Shown here one piece after another: positions 17,214 to 26,135 of a stretch of DNA of 64,000 bases. The notes beneath the pieces are model-generated. The model had not been told where the DNA came from, ran no database searches, and saw only the letters and a list, made by a program, of their open reading frames with translations. Both the position numbers and the translations under genes were made by a program. Positions within the stretch are counted from its first letter, which is position 1, and each line of letters begins with the position of its first letter. The stretch covers positions 62,001 to 126,000 of the forward strand of contig NZ_VORM01000004.1 in NCBI RefSeq assembly GCF_007997225.1, given 5' to 3'. The DNA comes from Subsaximicrobium wynnwilliamsii. Its GTDB lineage: Bacteria; Bacteroidota; Bacteroidia; Flavobacteriales; Flavobacteriaceae.

Positions 17214-18541
17214 TTTTTAAATTGTTCAACATCATCACTTAAGTCATAAACCGTGACTCCATTCAATTTGTATTCTAAAATGCTACTTCCGGCTGCACTG
17301 CGATAACCACCGGCACAATGCACAACGATAGGTTTATTGGTTGGAATATCTTTGGCGGTATCCCGTAACTCATTCAAGGGATGCGCATGTGCGTTTTCAA
17401 AAAACAGGCCTTCGTCGATCTCACTTTGATTGCGAATGTCAACAATGGTATAGTTATCTGGATTTTTCTTGAAATCTGCCAAATCCAATTTTTCTGTTTT
17501 CACTAAATTTTCATCTTTGAGCGTGATGATTTTCTTGAGTAGCTTTTCGTACCCAATTTTAGCGACACGGTGCAGTATTGGGTCTTTATTCTCTTTAGCA
17601 TCCAAAACCAAGGTAAACGAATCTTTCGGTTTAATGATCGCGCCCAGCCAAGTTTCAAATTTTGCGGTTACAGAAGCGGCTTGTATGTTTATGCTTCCTT
17701 TTAAATGGCCTTTCTTAAAGGCTACTTCATTTCTTACATCCACAATCAAACCTTCAGCAGCCGTATGGGCTTCAAACGGCACTTTTGCAATGGCAGGCTC
17801 TAAATTGTCGGCACCGGTTTTATTCATATCCACATCAAAGCCAAAATAATGTGGGATAAAGGGCTGGCCATCGAGCAGCGTATCCATGAATTCTTTTTTG
17901 GATTGCTTTTTAAATGCCCAATTGTTCGCGCGCTCATCCCCTAAAGTACTGCTGGCAGCGTCACTCAAATTCTTTCCGCAGAGCGAACCTGCGCCGTGGG
18001 CTGGAAAAACCAATGCGTTATCTGGCAAATCATTGAATTTTGTGCTAATGCTGTCATACATCATCTCAGCCAAATCTTCGCGCTTCGCTTTCATATTGCC
18101 CGCTTTTTCCCGAAGATCTGGTCGGCCCACATCGCCTATAAATAAGGTGTCGCCTGTAAATAGCGCCGTTTCATCGCCTTGCTCGGCAACTATGGTTATG
18201 CTATCTGGCGAATGACCCGGCGTGTTGATGGCTTTTAAGCTAATTTGACCCAAGCTAATACCATCACCTTCGTCAAAAGATTGGTGCGGATAATCGGCTC
18301 CCAATTTTTTACTGTTGTATATGGTAGCGCCAGTTGTTTTGTGAATCTCCAAATGTGAGCTCACAAAATCGGCGTGCGGATGCGTTTCAATAACAGCAAC
18401 TATTTTTGCATTGTTCGCTTCAGCATAGGCATAATATTGTGCGGGATTTCTTTCTGGGTCTATAACTGCCATTTTGCCTTCGCTTACAATGGCATAGGAA
18501 TAATGTGCCAGTGGTGTGTATTCAAATTGTTTTATCTTCAT
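17210..18541 (-). CDS. CstB-like persulfide dioxygenase-rhodanese fusion
   Basis: A 443-residue three-domain protein. Residues 1 to about 215 are an ETHE1-type metallo-beta-lactamase fold with THPHADFVSSH and the iron-site motifs PGHSPDSI, FTGDTLFIGDVGRPDL and FPAHGAGS. A rhodanese-like domain without an active-site cysteine follows (VDVRNEVAFKKGH). The C-terminal rhodanese has the loop HCAGGYRS with its Cys. This is the order found in CstB, which oxidises glutathione or CoA persulfide and releases thiosulfate or sulfite. It carries the GTAAC-type operator upstream and is followed by an overlapping ICMT-like gene. Confidence 0.9.
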   Translation of the reverse strand: MKIKQFEYTPLAHYSYAIVSEGKMAVIDPERNPAQYYAYAEANNAKIVAVIETHPHADFVSSHLEIHKTTGATIYNSKKLGADYPHQSFDEGDGISLGQISLKAINTPGHSPDSITIVAEQGDETALFTGDTLFIGDVGRPDLREKAGNMKAKREDLAEMMYDSISTKFNDLPDNALVFPAHGAGSLCGKNLSDAASSTLGDERANNWAFKKQSKKEFMDTLLDGQPFIPHYFGFDVDMNKTGADNLEPAIAKVPFEAHTAAEGLIVDVRNEVAFKKGHLKGSINIQAASVTAKFETWLGAIIKPKDSFTLVLDAKENKDPILHRVAKIGYEKLLKKIITLKDENLVKTEKLDLADFKKNPDNYTIVDIRNQSEIDEGLFFENAHAHPLNELRDTAKDIPTNKPIVVHCAGGYRSAAGSSILEYKLNGVTVYDLSDDVEQFKN

Positions 18542-18564
18542 AGCAATATCGTTTCATTTTGACA

Positions 18565-18608
18565 TAAAAATAACAAAGATTATCCTAAAACACTGTAACC
18601 TTTGATAC
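18565..18608 (-). promoter_or_regulatory. CRP/FNR-type operator plus -7 box, persulfide dioxygenase
   Basis: GTAAC-CTTT-GATAC at 18595-18608 (one mismatch to the palindrome). On the minus strand TATTTTTA (complement of 18565-18572) begins 29.5 bp from its centre. This is the only imperfect member of the seven sites, but its spacing is exact. Confidence 0.7.
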
Positions 18609-18620
18609 ATAATCCCGGTT

Positions 18621-19229
18621 TTATTTGAGTTTCCTAAACCTACAGAACTGGAAGTTCTGTAGAGTACCAAACGGGGTTTCGTGGTTTGTGCTAAGGCATT
18701 CTATTTTTGTGAAGTGATTTTCAAATACTTTTGACAATTCTACTGCGTCATATTGAGAAATTTCCAAACCACTACATTTTGTGGGGCCTTCTTTTGAAAA
18801 CGTACCAATGATCAAACTATCACGAACACATTTAGAAGCAATTGCCTGGTAATGCTCAATTTCTTCTTTCGAAGTTAAAAAATGGAAGGCTGCCCTGTCG
18901 TGCCATAAATCATAGGTTTCCTCTGGTTCAAAGGTGCTAATATCGCTCACAATCCAGCGTACTTTGCTGGCCTTTTCGCCTAAACGCTTTTTTGCTTTTT
19001 CGAGTGCTTTGGCAGAAATATCCAATATCGTAATATGTTGATAGCCTGCTTCAAGTAAATAATCCACAAGTTTGCTGTCCCCGCCGCCTACATCTATGAT
19101 TTTAGCTGTTTTGGCCAATCCTGTAGCTTCAATCAATTGCAATGAGATTTCAGGTTTCTCTTGGGTCCAACTTACCTGATCTGGGGTTTTATTTCCATAA
19201 ACAGCGTCCCAATGTTGTTTTGTATTCAT
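18621..19229 (-). CDS. Class I SAM-dependent methyltransferase
   Basis: A 202-residue methyltransferase. It opens with KQHWDAVYGNKTPDQVSW, typical of the thiopurine/tellurite-type small methyltransferases, followed by motif I (IIDVGGGDSKLVD), motif II (ITILDISAKAL) and a WHDRAAFHFL segment. The substrate is unknown; relatives act on small sulfur, selenium or metalloid compounds, which would fit the neighbourhood. The ATG at 19229 is preferred over a TTG two codons earlier. Its upstream region has no GTAAC-type site. Confidence 0.8.
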   Translation of the reverse strand: MNTKQHWDAVYGNKTPDQVSWTQEKPEISLQLIEATGLAKTAKIIDVGGGDSKLVDYLLEAGYQHITILDISAKALEKAKKRLGEKASKVRWIVSDISTFEPEETYDLWHDRAAFHFLTSKEEIEHYQAIASKCVRDSLIIGTFSKEGPTKCSGLEISQYDAVELSKVFENHFTKIECLSTNHETPFGTLQNFQFCRFRKLK

Positions 19230-19247
19230 TCTCAATTTTTTTTGTGA

Positions 19248-19370
19248 TCATTTTTCAATGTCTTGCAACCCACCAATGGAGACCCGTATTCCTTGAGCAT
19301 CCATAAAGGCCAATATACTATTGAACTGCTTGAAAGCATGCAGCCCGGCAAAAGAATTCAATCCTTCTGC
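19248..19370 (-). pseudogene. Possible 3' remnant of an unidentified gene
   Basis: A minus-strand frame without a start codon ends at TGA (19248-19250) and reads as plausible protein, including HAFKQFNSILAFMDAQGIR and VSIGGLQDIEK. It begins just after an in-frame stop, so it cannot be an intact gene. No family was recognised; it may be debris from a deletion. Confidence 0.3.
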
Positions 19371-19502
19371 TTAAAAATAAACGATTTTAGCCACAGGCAC
19401 AATATACCTTTAGCTTCTGAATGTTTCTAAATGTCTTCGGAATGCCTGCCAAACCACCACAACTTCTTAAATGTTGAATGGTTATGGAAGTCTTCCGCAG
19501 CC

Positions 19503-19856
19503 TTATTTTTTATATGGCCAGCGGCTATACCCTCCTTTAAAATCATAGATTTCTTTGAAACCCATGGCGTCAAGCTTTCTTGAGGCCTGCCCACTTCTAT
19601 TGCCAGATTGGCAATACAGGTAAACGGGTTTGTCTTTATCTAATTTCTCAAATGCGGTGTTGAATTTATTCTGCTGAAAAAAATCGATGTTTTTGGCCTT
19701 TTCAATAGCGCCTTTTTTAAATTCTTGTGCCGTGCGAACGTCAACCAATTCGACTTTTTTATTTGAAATGGCCTCCTTGAATGCTGAAGCGGAAAGCACT
19801 TTAATCGTATCGGTCTGTGCTGATTTGGAACCGAAAATCATACTGAATAATGTCAT
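19503..19856 (-). CDS. Single-domain rhodanese (paralogue of the 8.0-kb gene)
   Basis: A 117-residue rhodanese with active loop CQSGNRS and VDVRTAQEF. The start gives a short hydrophobic N-terminus (MTLFSMIFG), which is less clearly a signal peptide than in the paralogue at 8.0 kb, so its location is uncertain. It probably handles sulfane sulfur from the persulfide dioxygenase upstream. It has its own GTAAC-N4-GTTAC promoter. Confidence 0.87.
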   Translation of the reverse strand: MTLFSMIFGSKSAQTDTIKVLSASAFKEAISNKKVELVDVRTAQEFKKGAIEKAKNIDFFQQNKFNTAFEKLDKDKPVYLYCQSGNRSGQASRKLDAMGFKEIYDFKGGYSRWPYKK

Positions 19857-19894
19857 AATTAAAATAATTTTGAGTTAAAATAGGTTTACGGCGG

Positions 19895-19938
19895 TGAAAT
19901 TATAAACTTAAAGATGGATGCTCGGTAACCTTTGTTAC
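19895..19938 (-). promoter_or_regulatory. CRP/FNR-type operator plus -7 box, rhodanese
   Basis: GTAAC-CTTT-GTTAC at 19925-19938. TAATTTCA on the minus strand (complement of 19895-19902) begins 29.5 bp from the centre. The start codon of the rhodanese lies 39 bases further on. Confidence 0.78.
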
Positions 19939-19947
19939 TTTAACCAG

Positions 19948-19975
19948 AAAAAGCGCCGACTGCTCGACGCTTTTC
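19948..19975 (-). terminator. Terminator of the peroxiredoxin gene
   Basis: Hairpin AAAAGCG ... CGCTTTT with an inner CGA/TCG pairing (19949-19974). On the minus strand the second arm ends in a T run. It separates the peroxiredoxin gene from the rhodanese promoter. Confidence 0.7.
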
Positions 19976-20012
19976 CATTAAAAAATCCTTATTTAGAGGT
20001 CAAATTTCGTGC

Positions 20013-20672
20013 TTACAATGACTTTTTAGCGAGGTAGAAATCTACTTTCTCACAAGTATCGTCATTGATACGGTCATTCATTTGATCCAGCGTTTTTGGT
20101 GGCGGAACAATCACTTTATCCCCTTTTTTCCAATCCAAAGGCATGGAGACACTATGCTCATCTGAAAGTTGCAAAGCCTCAAGCGCTCTCAAGATTTCGT
20201 CCATATTTCTACCTACGTTGAGCGGGTAGTACATGATCAATCTGATTTTCTTTTTTGGATCTATAAAAAACACAGCCCGCACAGCTGCCGTTTCACTCTC
20301 GTTGGGTTGCAACATGCCGTAAAGCTTGGCTACCTTCATATCTATATCGGCAATGATAGGGAAATCAAAATAGACGCCTGTCTTTTCGCGAACGTTATTG
20401 ACCCACGCTAAATGGGAGTGGATACTATCAATACTCAATCCCAGCAACTCTGTATTTAATGCTGTGAATTCATCTTTTCGTTGTGCAAATCCGCTCAATT
20501 CCGTAGTGCAAACCGGTGTGAAATCGGCTGGATGTGAAAACATCACGGTCCACTTGTCTTTGGCAAAGTCAGCCATTTGTATATCGCCCTTAGTGGTTTT
20601 CGCCTTAAAGTCGGGGGCTTGATCGCCAATTCTTGGCATGGCGTACCCGGTATTCAATTCTTCATTTTCCAT
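20013..20672 (-). CDS. 1-Cys peroxiredoxin (Prx6 subfamily)
   Basis: A 219-residue peroxidase reducing H2O2 and organic hydroperoxides in the cytoplasm. The peroxidatic site is HPADFTPVCTTE, the Prx6-type PVCTTE form, and the long C-terminal arm (PPPKTLDQMNDRI) supports that subfamily. It is close to the usual length of about 215-225 residues. The upstream GTAAC-N4-GTTAC operator places it in the same regulon as the sulfur genes, so it may also act on persulfides; that is inference. Confidence 0.92.
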   Translation of the reverse strand: MENEELNTGYAMPRIGDQAPDFKAKTTKGDIQMADFAKDKWTVMFSHPADFTPVCTTELSGFAQRKDEFTALNTELLGLSIDSIHSHLAWVNNVREKTGVYFDFPIIADIDMKVAKLYGMLQPNESETAAVRAVFFIDPKKKIRLIMYYPLNVGRNMDEILRALEALQLSDEHSVSMPLDWKKGDKVIVPPPKTLDQMNDRINDDTCEKVDFYLAKKSL

Positions 20673-20697
20673 AATACGTGTATTTAGTTTTGAACTC

Positions 20698-20741
20698 TAA
20701 AGTTACTCAAATTAATACTCAATAAGCGTAACTCAGGTTAC
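20698..20741 (-). promoter_or_regulatory. CRP/FNR-type operator plus -7 box, peroxiredoxin
   Basis: GTAAC-TCAG-GTTAC at 20728-20741. TAACTTTA on the minus strand (complement of 20698-20705) begins exactly 29.5 bp from the centre. On the plus strand the equivalent place holds only TATTGTAG, so activation of the truncated methyltransferase gene is less likely. Confidence 0.78.
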
Positions 20742-20785
20742 AGAGTCACTGAAAATTCTGTTATATTGTAGTTAAATTTTCTTAT

Positions 20786-21094
20786 ATGAATTACGAGCAG
20801 ACCTACAATTTATTGGGCAATGTGGATATTTATGTTATTGATCAAATATTGAAAGGCCGCTATCAACCTGGCCAATCCATTCTTGATGTGGGATGTGGCA
20901 ACGGAAGGAATTTGAAATGGTTTTATCAGAACGATTTTTTGATCGAAGGCATTGATGCCGATGTTCAGCGCGATGCAGGTTGGGTAGCCCTGCGCTTTAT
21001 GAAAGCGCCAGAATCGGGCACAAAATTTGCCCAAAACAATGCTTATTACCTTATGGCTGAAATGAAAAAAGGGGACGCAGCACATTCTCATTAA
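20786..21094 (+). pseudogene. Truncated class I methyltransferase
   Basis: A 102-residue frame whose first half is a normal methyltransferase N-terminus: MNYEQTYNLLGNVDIYV, then motif I LDVGCGNGRN and the acidic loop IEGIDADV. The rest (QRDAGWVALRFMKAP onward) no longer follows the family, and related proteins are about 200 residues long. A deletion or fusion has removed the substrate half, so catalytic function is unlikely. It lies 15 bp before the Fur gene and may only serve as its leader. Confidence 0.55.
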
Positions 21095-21109
21095 AATCAC
21101 ATTGAACAA

Positions 21110-21526
21110 ATGACCGAAATAGAAAAAACATTGGAAGCCCATCAAGTACGGCCAACGGCCATGCGAATCTTGATCTACAAATATATGGCTGAAAAAGAAG
21201 TAGCTGTGGCTTTGACCGATATTGAGAGCGCTTTTTCAAAATCAGACCGCAGCACGCTATATCGAACGCTTAAAACCTTTGAAGAAAATGGGATCGCGCA
21301 CCAAATAGACGATGGTACAGGGATTTCAAAATATGCGCTTTGCGAGTCTGGTTGCAATTGCGAGCTAGACCAAGACCTGCACTTGCATTTTCATTGCAGT
21401 AATTGTGACGAAACCGTTTGCTTAACAGCACACAAAATTCCTCATATCAATCTGCCCTATGGCTATTTGGCCGAAAATGCAAACCTTGTGGTAAAAGGCA
21501 TTTGCGAGAAGTGCAGCTCAGAATAA
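21110..21526 (+). CDS. Fur-family metal-responsive repressor
   Basis: A 138-residue Fur/Zur-type regulator. The N-terminal winged helix includes RPTAMRILIYKYM and SDRSTLYRTLKTFEENG. The C-terminal half carries the metal-binding residues: LHLHFHCSNCDETVCL with a CxxC, and a second pair in GICEKC. Two CxxC motifs match the structural zinc site of the family. As it sits directly before a Zn/Cd P-type ATPase, with a Fur-type box between them, it probably controls zinc export genes. Confidence 0.88.
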   Translation: MTEIEKTLEAHQVRPTAMRILIYKYMAEKEVAVALTDIESAFSKSDRSTLYRTLKTFEENGIAHQIDDGTGISKYALCESGCNCELDQDLHLHFHCSNCDETVCLTAHKIPHINLPYGYLAENANLVVKGICEKCSSE

Positions 21527-21544
21527 ATGCACTTCTGTTGCATT
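21526..21544 (+). promoter_or_regulatory. Fur/Zur-type box before the P-type ATPase
   Basis: AATGCA-N7-TGCATT forms a 19-bp interrupted palindrome, the usual length of a Fur-family site. It starts at the last base of the fur stop codon and lies 27 bp before the ATPase ATG. Confidence 0.6.
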
Positions 21545-21570
21545 AAAAATTTCAAGACCTTGCCATTATT

Positions 21571-23535
21571 ATGAAAAAGAAAAAAGTCAATCTTCGAGAC
21601 CTAGATAAAACGCAACATGCTGGCGAACATGGCAAAGACGATGGCCACAACCATAGTAGTGCAGAATCTGTGTCTAATTTTAAAACCTATATCCCTGCAA
21701 TCTTTAGTTTTGTAATGCTCATGGCAGGAATTGCAGTAGATTATTTTGAGGCATTCCCGTTTTTTGAAGGATCGCTGCGCGTAGTCTGGTATACGCTTGC
21801 CTACATTCCTGTGGGTCTCCCTGTTATCAAGGAAGGCTGGAAGAGCATCAAAAATGCTGCTTTCTTTACAGAATTTCTGCTCATGTCCATCGCCACTTTA
21901 GGTGCATTCGCGATAGGCGAGCATCCTGAAGGGGTTGCAGTGATGTTATTCTATGCCGTGGGCGAATTGTTCCAAAGTGCAGCGGTAAATAGAGCAAAGA
22001 GCAACATTCAGGCTTTGTTGGATGTACGTCCCAATGAAGCTTTGGTGTATCGGAATTCTGATTTTATTTCTGTTGCTCCTGAAACGGTCAACATAGGCGA
22101 AACGATTCAAGTGCGTGTGGGAGAAAAAGTGCCTTTAGATGGTGTTTTACTTTCAGAAAAAGGAGCATTCAATACAGCGGCTCTAACTGGGGAGAGTAAA
22201 CCGGACAGCATTCAAAAAGGCGCCGAGGTGTTTGCAGGAAGCATCAATCTGGACGGCGTAATTGAGATTGAAACCACCAAAGAATTTAAGGACAGTTCTA
22301 TTGCCCGCATTTTGGATATGGTGCAGAATGCCACAGCCCGTAAGTCAAAAACCGAGTTGTTCATTCGTAAGTTTGCGAGAATCTATACACCAATTGTGGT
22401 CTTTCTGGCAATTGGACTTACCCTTCTGCCCTACTTTTTTGTTGATGACTATGTGTTTAGGGATTGGCTGTATCGCGCCTTGATTTTCTTGGTGATTTCC
22501 TGTCCCTGTGCTTTGGTAATATCTATTCCGTTAGGCTATTTTGGAGGATTGGGTGCTGCGTCCCGTAATGGGATTCTGTTCAAAGGAGCTTCATTCTTAG
22601 ACGCAATGACCAAAGTAAATACTGTGGTAATGGATAAAACCGGAACAGTTACCAAAGGGGTATTCAAAATAAAAGATGTGAAATCCCTCGGTATGGATGT
22701 CGCAGAATTCATGAAGTACCTCATGGCAATGGAAGCACAATCCACACATCCCATAGCCAAAGCCATACTGGCATATAAGGCTGATGGAGCCGATTATCAA
22801 GCCACCAATGTTACCGAAATTGCAGGAAAAGGCTTGAAAGGCACGGTAAATGGAAAAATGCTGCTGGTTGGAAACAAAGCTTTAATGCTCTCCAACCAAA
22901 TACAAGTTCCTACTGAAACCGATACCATTGTTGAATCCATAGTTATGGTTGGGATCGATGGCAAATTTGCCGGCTTCGTAACCATTGCAGATGAGCTGAA
23001 GGATGACGCACACAAAGCCATCAAGGAAATTCGCGAATTGGGCATCTCGAAAATCATCATGCTGTCTGGCGACAAGGATTCCATCACACAGCAAGTTGCC
23101 AATGAATTGGGCATTGATTGGGCAAAAGGTGGGTTATTACCCGAAGACAAGCTCAACGAAGTAGAAAAACTGAAACAACAACCAGTCACAAAAGTGGCGT
23201 TTATTGGCGACGGAATCAATGATGCACCCGTATTAGCAACCAGCGATGTTGGTATTGCAATGGGAGGTTTGGGCAGTGATGTGGCCATTGAAACCGCAGA
23301 TGTAATCATCCAGACCGATCAACCCTCAAAAATTGCAAGAGCCATCAAGATTGGTCGATCTACGCGGCGTATTGTATGGCAAAATATCGGACTTGCATTT
23401 GGTGTGAAAATCGTAGTGCTCCTATTAGGTGCCGGTGGTTTAGCCACCATGTGGGAAGCTGTATTTGCAGATGTAGGCGTTGCCCTATTGGCGATCTTGA
23501 ATGCCGTTAGGTTGCAAAAGATGAAGTGGGAATAG
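21571..23535 (+). CDS. Zn2+/Cd2+/Pb2+-type P1B ATPase
   Basis: A 654-residue heavy-metal-exporting ATPase. A His-rich N-terminus (GEHGKDDGHNHSS) replaces the usual HMA domain. The rest is standard: TGESKPD in the actuator, metal-site helix with SCPCALVIS, phosphorylation motif MDKTGTVTKG, HP locus (AQSTHPIAKA) and hinge GDGINDAPVL. CPC plus the conserved Asp near the C-terminal helix (ADVGVALLAI) points to the ZntA group. A Fur-family gene and its putative box precede it. Confidence 0.92.
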   Translation: MKKKKVNLRDLDKTQHAGEHGKDDGHNHSSAESVSNFKTYIPAIFSFVMLMAGIAVDYFEAFPFFEGSLRVVWYTLAYIPVGLPVIKEGWKSIKNAAFFTEFLLMSIATLGAFAIGEHPEGVAVMLFYAVGELFQSAAVNRAKSNIQALLDVRPNEALVYRNSDFISVAPETVNIGETIQVRVGEKVPLDGVLLSEKGAFNTAALTGESKPDSIQKGAEVFAGSINLDGVIEIETTKEFKDSSIARILDMVQNATARKSKTELFIRKFARIYTPIVVFLAIGLTLLPYFFVDDYVFRDWLYRALIFLVISCPCALVISIPLGYFGGLGAASRNGILFKGASFLDAMTKVNTVVMDKTGTVTKGVFKIKDVKSLGMDVAEFMKYLMAMEAQSTHPIAKAILAYKADGADYQATNVTEIAGKGLKGTVNGKMLLVGNKALMLSNQIQVPTETDTIVESIVMVGIDGKFAGFVTIADELKDDAHKAIKEIRELGISKIIMLSGDKDSITQQVANELGIDWAKGGLLPEDKLNEVEKLKQQPVTKVAFIGDGINDAPVLATSDVGIAMGGLGSDVAIETADVIIQTDQPSKIARAIKIGRSTRRIVWQNIGLAFGVKIVVLLLGAGGLATMWEAVFADVGVALLAILNAVRLQKMKWE

Positions 23536-23689
23536 GAGCATGTGACTAAATCCTATCGCATTGGGCCATGAAACGACCATTCAAATTTTAATGTAACTCA
23601 GCACTTAATTTTTCTTGATATATTCAGCAGTACTTCACCATTTTTAAAAATCATTTTGGCCTGAGGCAGCGTTTGGATTTTAAGTAGCA

Positions 23690-24730
23690 TTAAATGGTTT
23701 TGAAATATTTTTTCCGCAGCCAAAATGAAACCCGAACCAATACAATCAAAGCAGGAACTTCCACCAAAGGCCCTATCACCCCAGCAAATGCTTGTCCAGA
23801 GTTGAGTCCGAAAACTGCAATCGCCACTGCAATGGCCAATTCAAAGTTATTTCCTGCGGCGGTAAAAGCCACAGCTGTAGTTTTATCGTAATCTGCGCCC
23901 GTGGCTTTGGTCAAGAAAAAGCCAATGATGAACATCAAACTGAAATAAATAAGTAGTGGCACTGCGATAATCAAAACATCCATTGGGATTTCAACCATCA
24001 ACTCGCCTTTTAATGAGAACATGACCACAATCGTAAACAAGAGGGCTATCAAAGTCAGCGGCGAAATGCTGGGGATGAATTTTTCAGTGTACCATGCTTC
24101 GCCTTTCAGTTTTACTAAAATCAATCGGCTTAATATGCCCATTACAAAAGGAATTCCCAAATAAATCGCGACACTTTCAGCAATTGTTTGTATCGAAATA
24201 TCTACAATGGCGCCTTCAAATCCAAAGTAAGGTGGTAGTACAGTTATAAAAATCCAAGCGTAAAAACTATAAGCAAAAACTTGGAAAATACTGTTCAATG
24301 CCACCAAGCCAGCGCCATATTCGCTACTGCCTTCCGCGAGATCATTCCAAACCAAAACCATGGCAATGCAACGCGCCAGCCCAATCAAAATAAGGCCGAC
24401 CATGTATTCTGGGTAATCACGTAAGAAGGTAATAGCCAAAACGAACATCAAAACAGGCCCAAGGATCCAATTCAAAACCAGAGAAATGGAGAGGATTCTT
24501 GTGTTTTTAAAAACTTTTGGCAACAATGCATAATTTACTTTTGCCAAAGGTGGGTACATCATTAAAATGAGTCCGATTGCAATGGGAATATTCGTTGTCC
24601 CGCTATTGAAAGTGTTTATAATGCTGGGAAAGCTTGGAATAAAATACCCAAGTCCCACGCCAATTGCCATAGCGACAAAAATCCAGAGTGTTAAATAACT
24701 ATCGAGAAAACTTAATCTTTTTGAGGCCAT
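23690..24730 (-). CDS. acr3: ACR3-family arsenite efflux permease
   Basis: A 346-residue membrane protein of the ACR3/ArsB-like family with about ten helices. Motifs typical of ACR3 are visible: [19 protein letters not shown], carrying the conserved Cys that binds arsenite, and [15 protein letters not shown]. It exports As(III). It is the second gene of a two-gene operon with the arsenate reductase, 3 bp downstream of it, on the same strand. Confidence 0.92.
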   Translation of the reverse strand: MASKRLSFLDSYLTLWIFVAMAIGVGLGYFIPSFPSIINTFNSGTTNIPIAIGLILMMYPPLAKVNYALLPKVFKNTRILSISLVLNWILGPVLMFVLAITFLRDYPEYMVGLILIGLARCIAMVLVWNDLAEGSSEYGAGLVALNSIFQVFAYSFYAWIFITVLPPYFGFEGAIVDISIQTIAESVAIYLGIPFVMGILSRLILVKLKGEAWYTEKFIPSISPLTLIALLFTIVVMFSLKGELMVEIPMDVLIIAVPLLIYFSLMFIIGFFLTKATGADYDKTTAVAFTAAGNNFELAIAVAIAVFGLNSGQAFAGVIGPLVEVPALIVLVRVSFWLRKKYFKTI

Positions 24731-24733
24731 TAT

Positions 24734-25366
24734 TCAGGAATTGATTTGATTGAAAACATAAAATAACTCGGTTGCGATTTGCCGGCTTCTTTCACTGTAT
24801 TTTTCAGCTTTTTGGGGTGTATGGTCAAAGACCTTTGGGTCTTCATAGGTTATGGGAATTCGTGTTTCAGCACCTGCAATAAACGGACAGCCATCATCTG
24901 CTTGCGAGCAGGTCATAATTGCCGCAAATTCAGACTTTGGGTTAAAATCAGCATCCAACTTTTTCGAGAACCCAATGATAGGGTGTTCGTTTTCAGCATA
25001 TTTAATACTGTAAATTGGGTTGTTGCCTTCTGAAAGCGTTCTGATTTCAAAACCAGAACTCCTTAAAGTATCCACTACCGTTGGAAACAAAGCTGTAGCT
25101 TCTGTGCCCCCAGAATAGCAGAATACATTTTTGATCTTAAAATGAGTGGCGAAAGTTTGTGCCCAAACTTGTGAGAAATGACTTCTTCGCGAATTGTGTG
25201 TGCAAATGAAATTGATACGAATTTCCTGTTGGTTCGAAACTTTTGACTGGATAAAATCAATTAAGGGTTGAAGTTCCTTCTTGCGGGACTCACTAATTGT
25301 TTCGGGTTTTAAGCTTTGAATTGTAGTTGTTAATGCTGGGAAAACGCCGGATTGGGTTGAGGTCAT
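24734..25366 (-). CDS. arsC: Arsenate reductase of the LMW phosphatase type
   Basis: A 210-residue protein-tyrosine-phosphatase-like arsenate reductase. The P-loop is FICTHNSRRS (CX5R), and the downstream cysteine in MTCSQADDGCPFI can form the catalytic disulfide cascade. An N-terminal extension of about 45 residues precedes the P-loop. I start at ATG 25366, ten codons after an upstream in-frame start. Usually an ArsR repressor gene precedes such operons; none is visible here, and no obvious operator is seen in the gap upstream. Confidence 0.87.
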   Translation of the reverse strand: MTSTQSGVFPALTTTIQSLKPETISESRKKELQPLIDFIQSKVSNQQEIRINFICTHNSRRSHFSQVWAQTFATHFKIKNVFCYSGGTEATALFPTVVDTLRSSGFEIRTLSEGNNPIYSIKYAENEHPIIGFSKKLDADFNPKSEFAAIMTCSQADDGCPFIAGAETRIPITYEDPKVFDHTPQKAEKYSERSRQIATELFYVFNQINS

Positions 25367-26091
25367 GTTCTTGAGTTTTCTATCTTTTGGCAACAATCTA
25401 TTTTAATGATAATAGGGCTAACAAAGGGCAACACTGCACATTTAATTTTGAAACTTAGGAATTCCGCAGAGGTACTTTAACATTATATTGCAATATTACG
25501 ATTATTAATGAGCCAGCAAAACTAATATTCAGAATTTAATGGATTTGGTTGCTACAAACAGTTTGTCATCTGTGCACCCGATGCTTCTGAATGATTTTTT
25601 TTATACTGAAAAAATAAAGGCAAAAAAAATGAGCTTCTAATGAACTGGAAATGTATTTCATTTTTAAACACAATTAATTCGAATGATCTCGAATTTACCC
25701 GAAGCCAATTCGCATTTAATTTGCCGCCAAAGCGTTCTGCTTCATTATTCGGAACAAGCTTTCCACCAGTTGAACAATTTGTTCGAGCCTATCAAGTAAA
25801 GATAAAACCAAGCTCATGAAGACGCTGTTAGACTCATTCAATAAATTCCGAACTTCCCTCCCGAAGGCTTGCTGACTCAAAAAAAATGGATCTCGACTCG
25901 TTAAAATTAAGTTTGGAAGGGGGCCTAAAACTTCATTACAAAACAGCTGGGGTTTAGCTTTTTTATGGCTGCGTTTTTTTGAATACCAATAACTTCTGCT
26001 GAAACATGACAATTCCAGACGCTTGATTATTATGCCACCTGTTTTCAATACGAAGCGCTTTACGTCCTACCCCGGCAGCCTTTTGCCTTGA
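25367..26091. other. Spacer, no supported gene
   Basis: The stretch upstream of the arsenic operon is A/T-rich and shows no ArsR gene. A minus-strand frame (25716-26048, 110 codons) reads as a mixture of basic and hydrophobic runs ending LVESLFRIMKQNALAAN. It has no recognisable motif and could be a remnant of a transposase-like gene; I do not annotate it as a gene. Confidence 0.4.
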
Positions 26092-26135
26092 GTAACTTAT
26101 GTTACACCTATACTGGCTTAAATTTGATAAATTTG
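26092..26135 (+). promoter_or_regulatory. CRP/FNR-type operator plus -7 box, HMA/cytochrome operon
   Basis: GTAAC-TTAT-GTTAC at 26092-26105. TAAATTTG at 26128-26135 begins 29.5 bp from the centre. The first clear gene starts at 26393, so the message would have a leader of about 250 bases. Confidence 0.78.

Noticed and set aside
22797-23309. 170-codon open frame antisense to the P-type ATPase
   Set aside because: It lies wholly inside a well-conserved gene, is low-complexity (Ser, Met and Pro rich) and has no motif; it is a shadow frame.
25716-26048. 110-codon minus-strand frame as a gene or transposase
   Set aside because: No DDE or other catalytic motif, no inverted repeats and no recognisable family.
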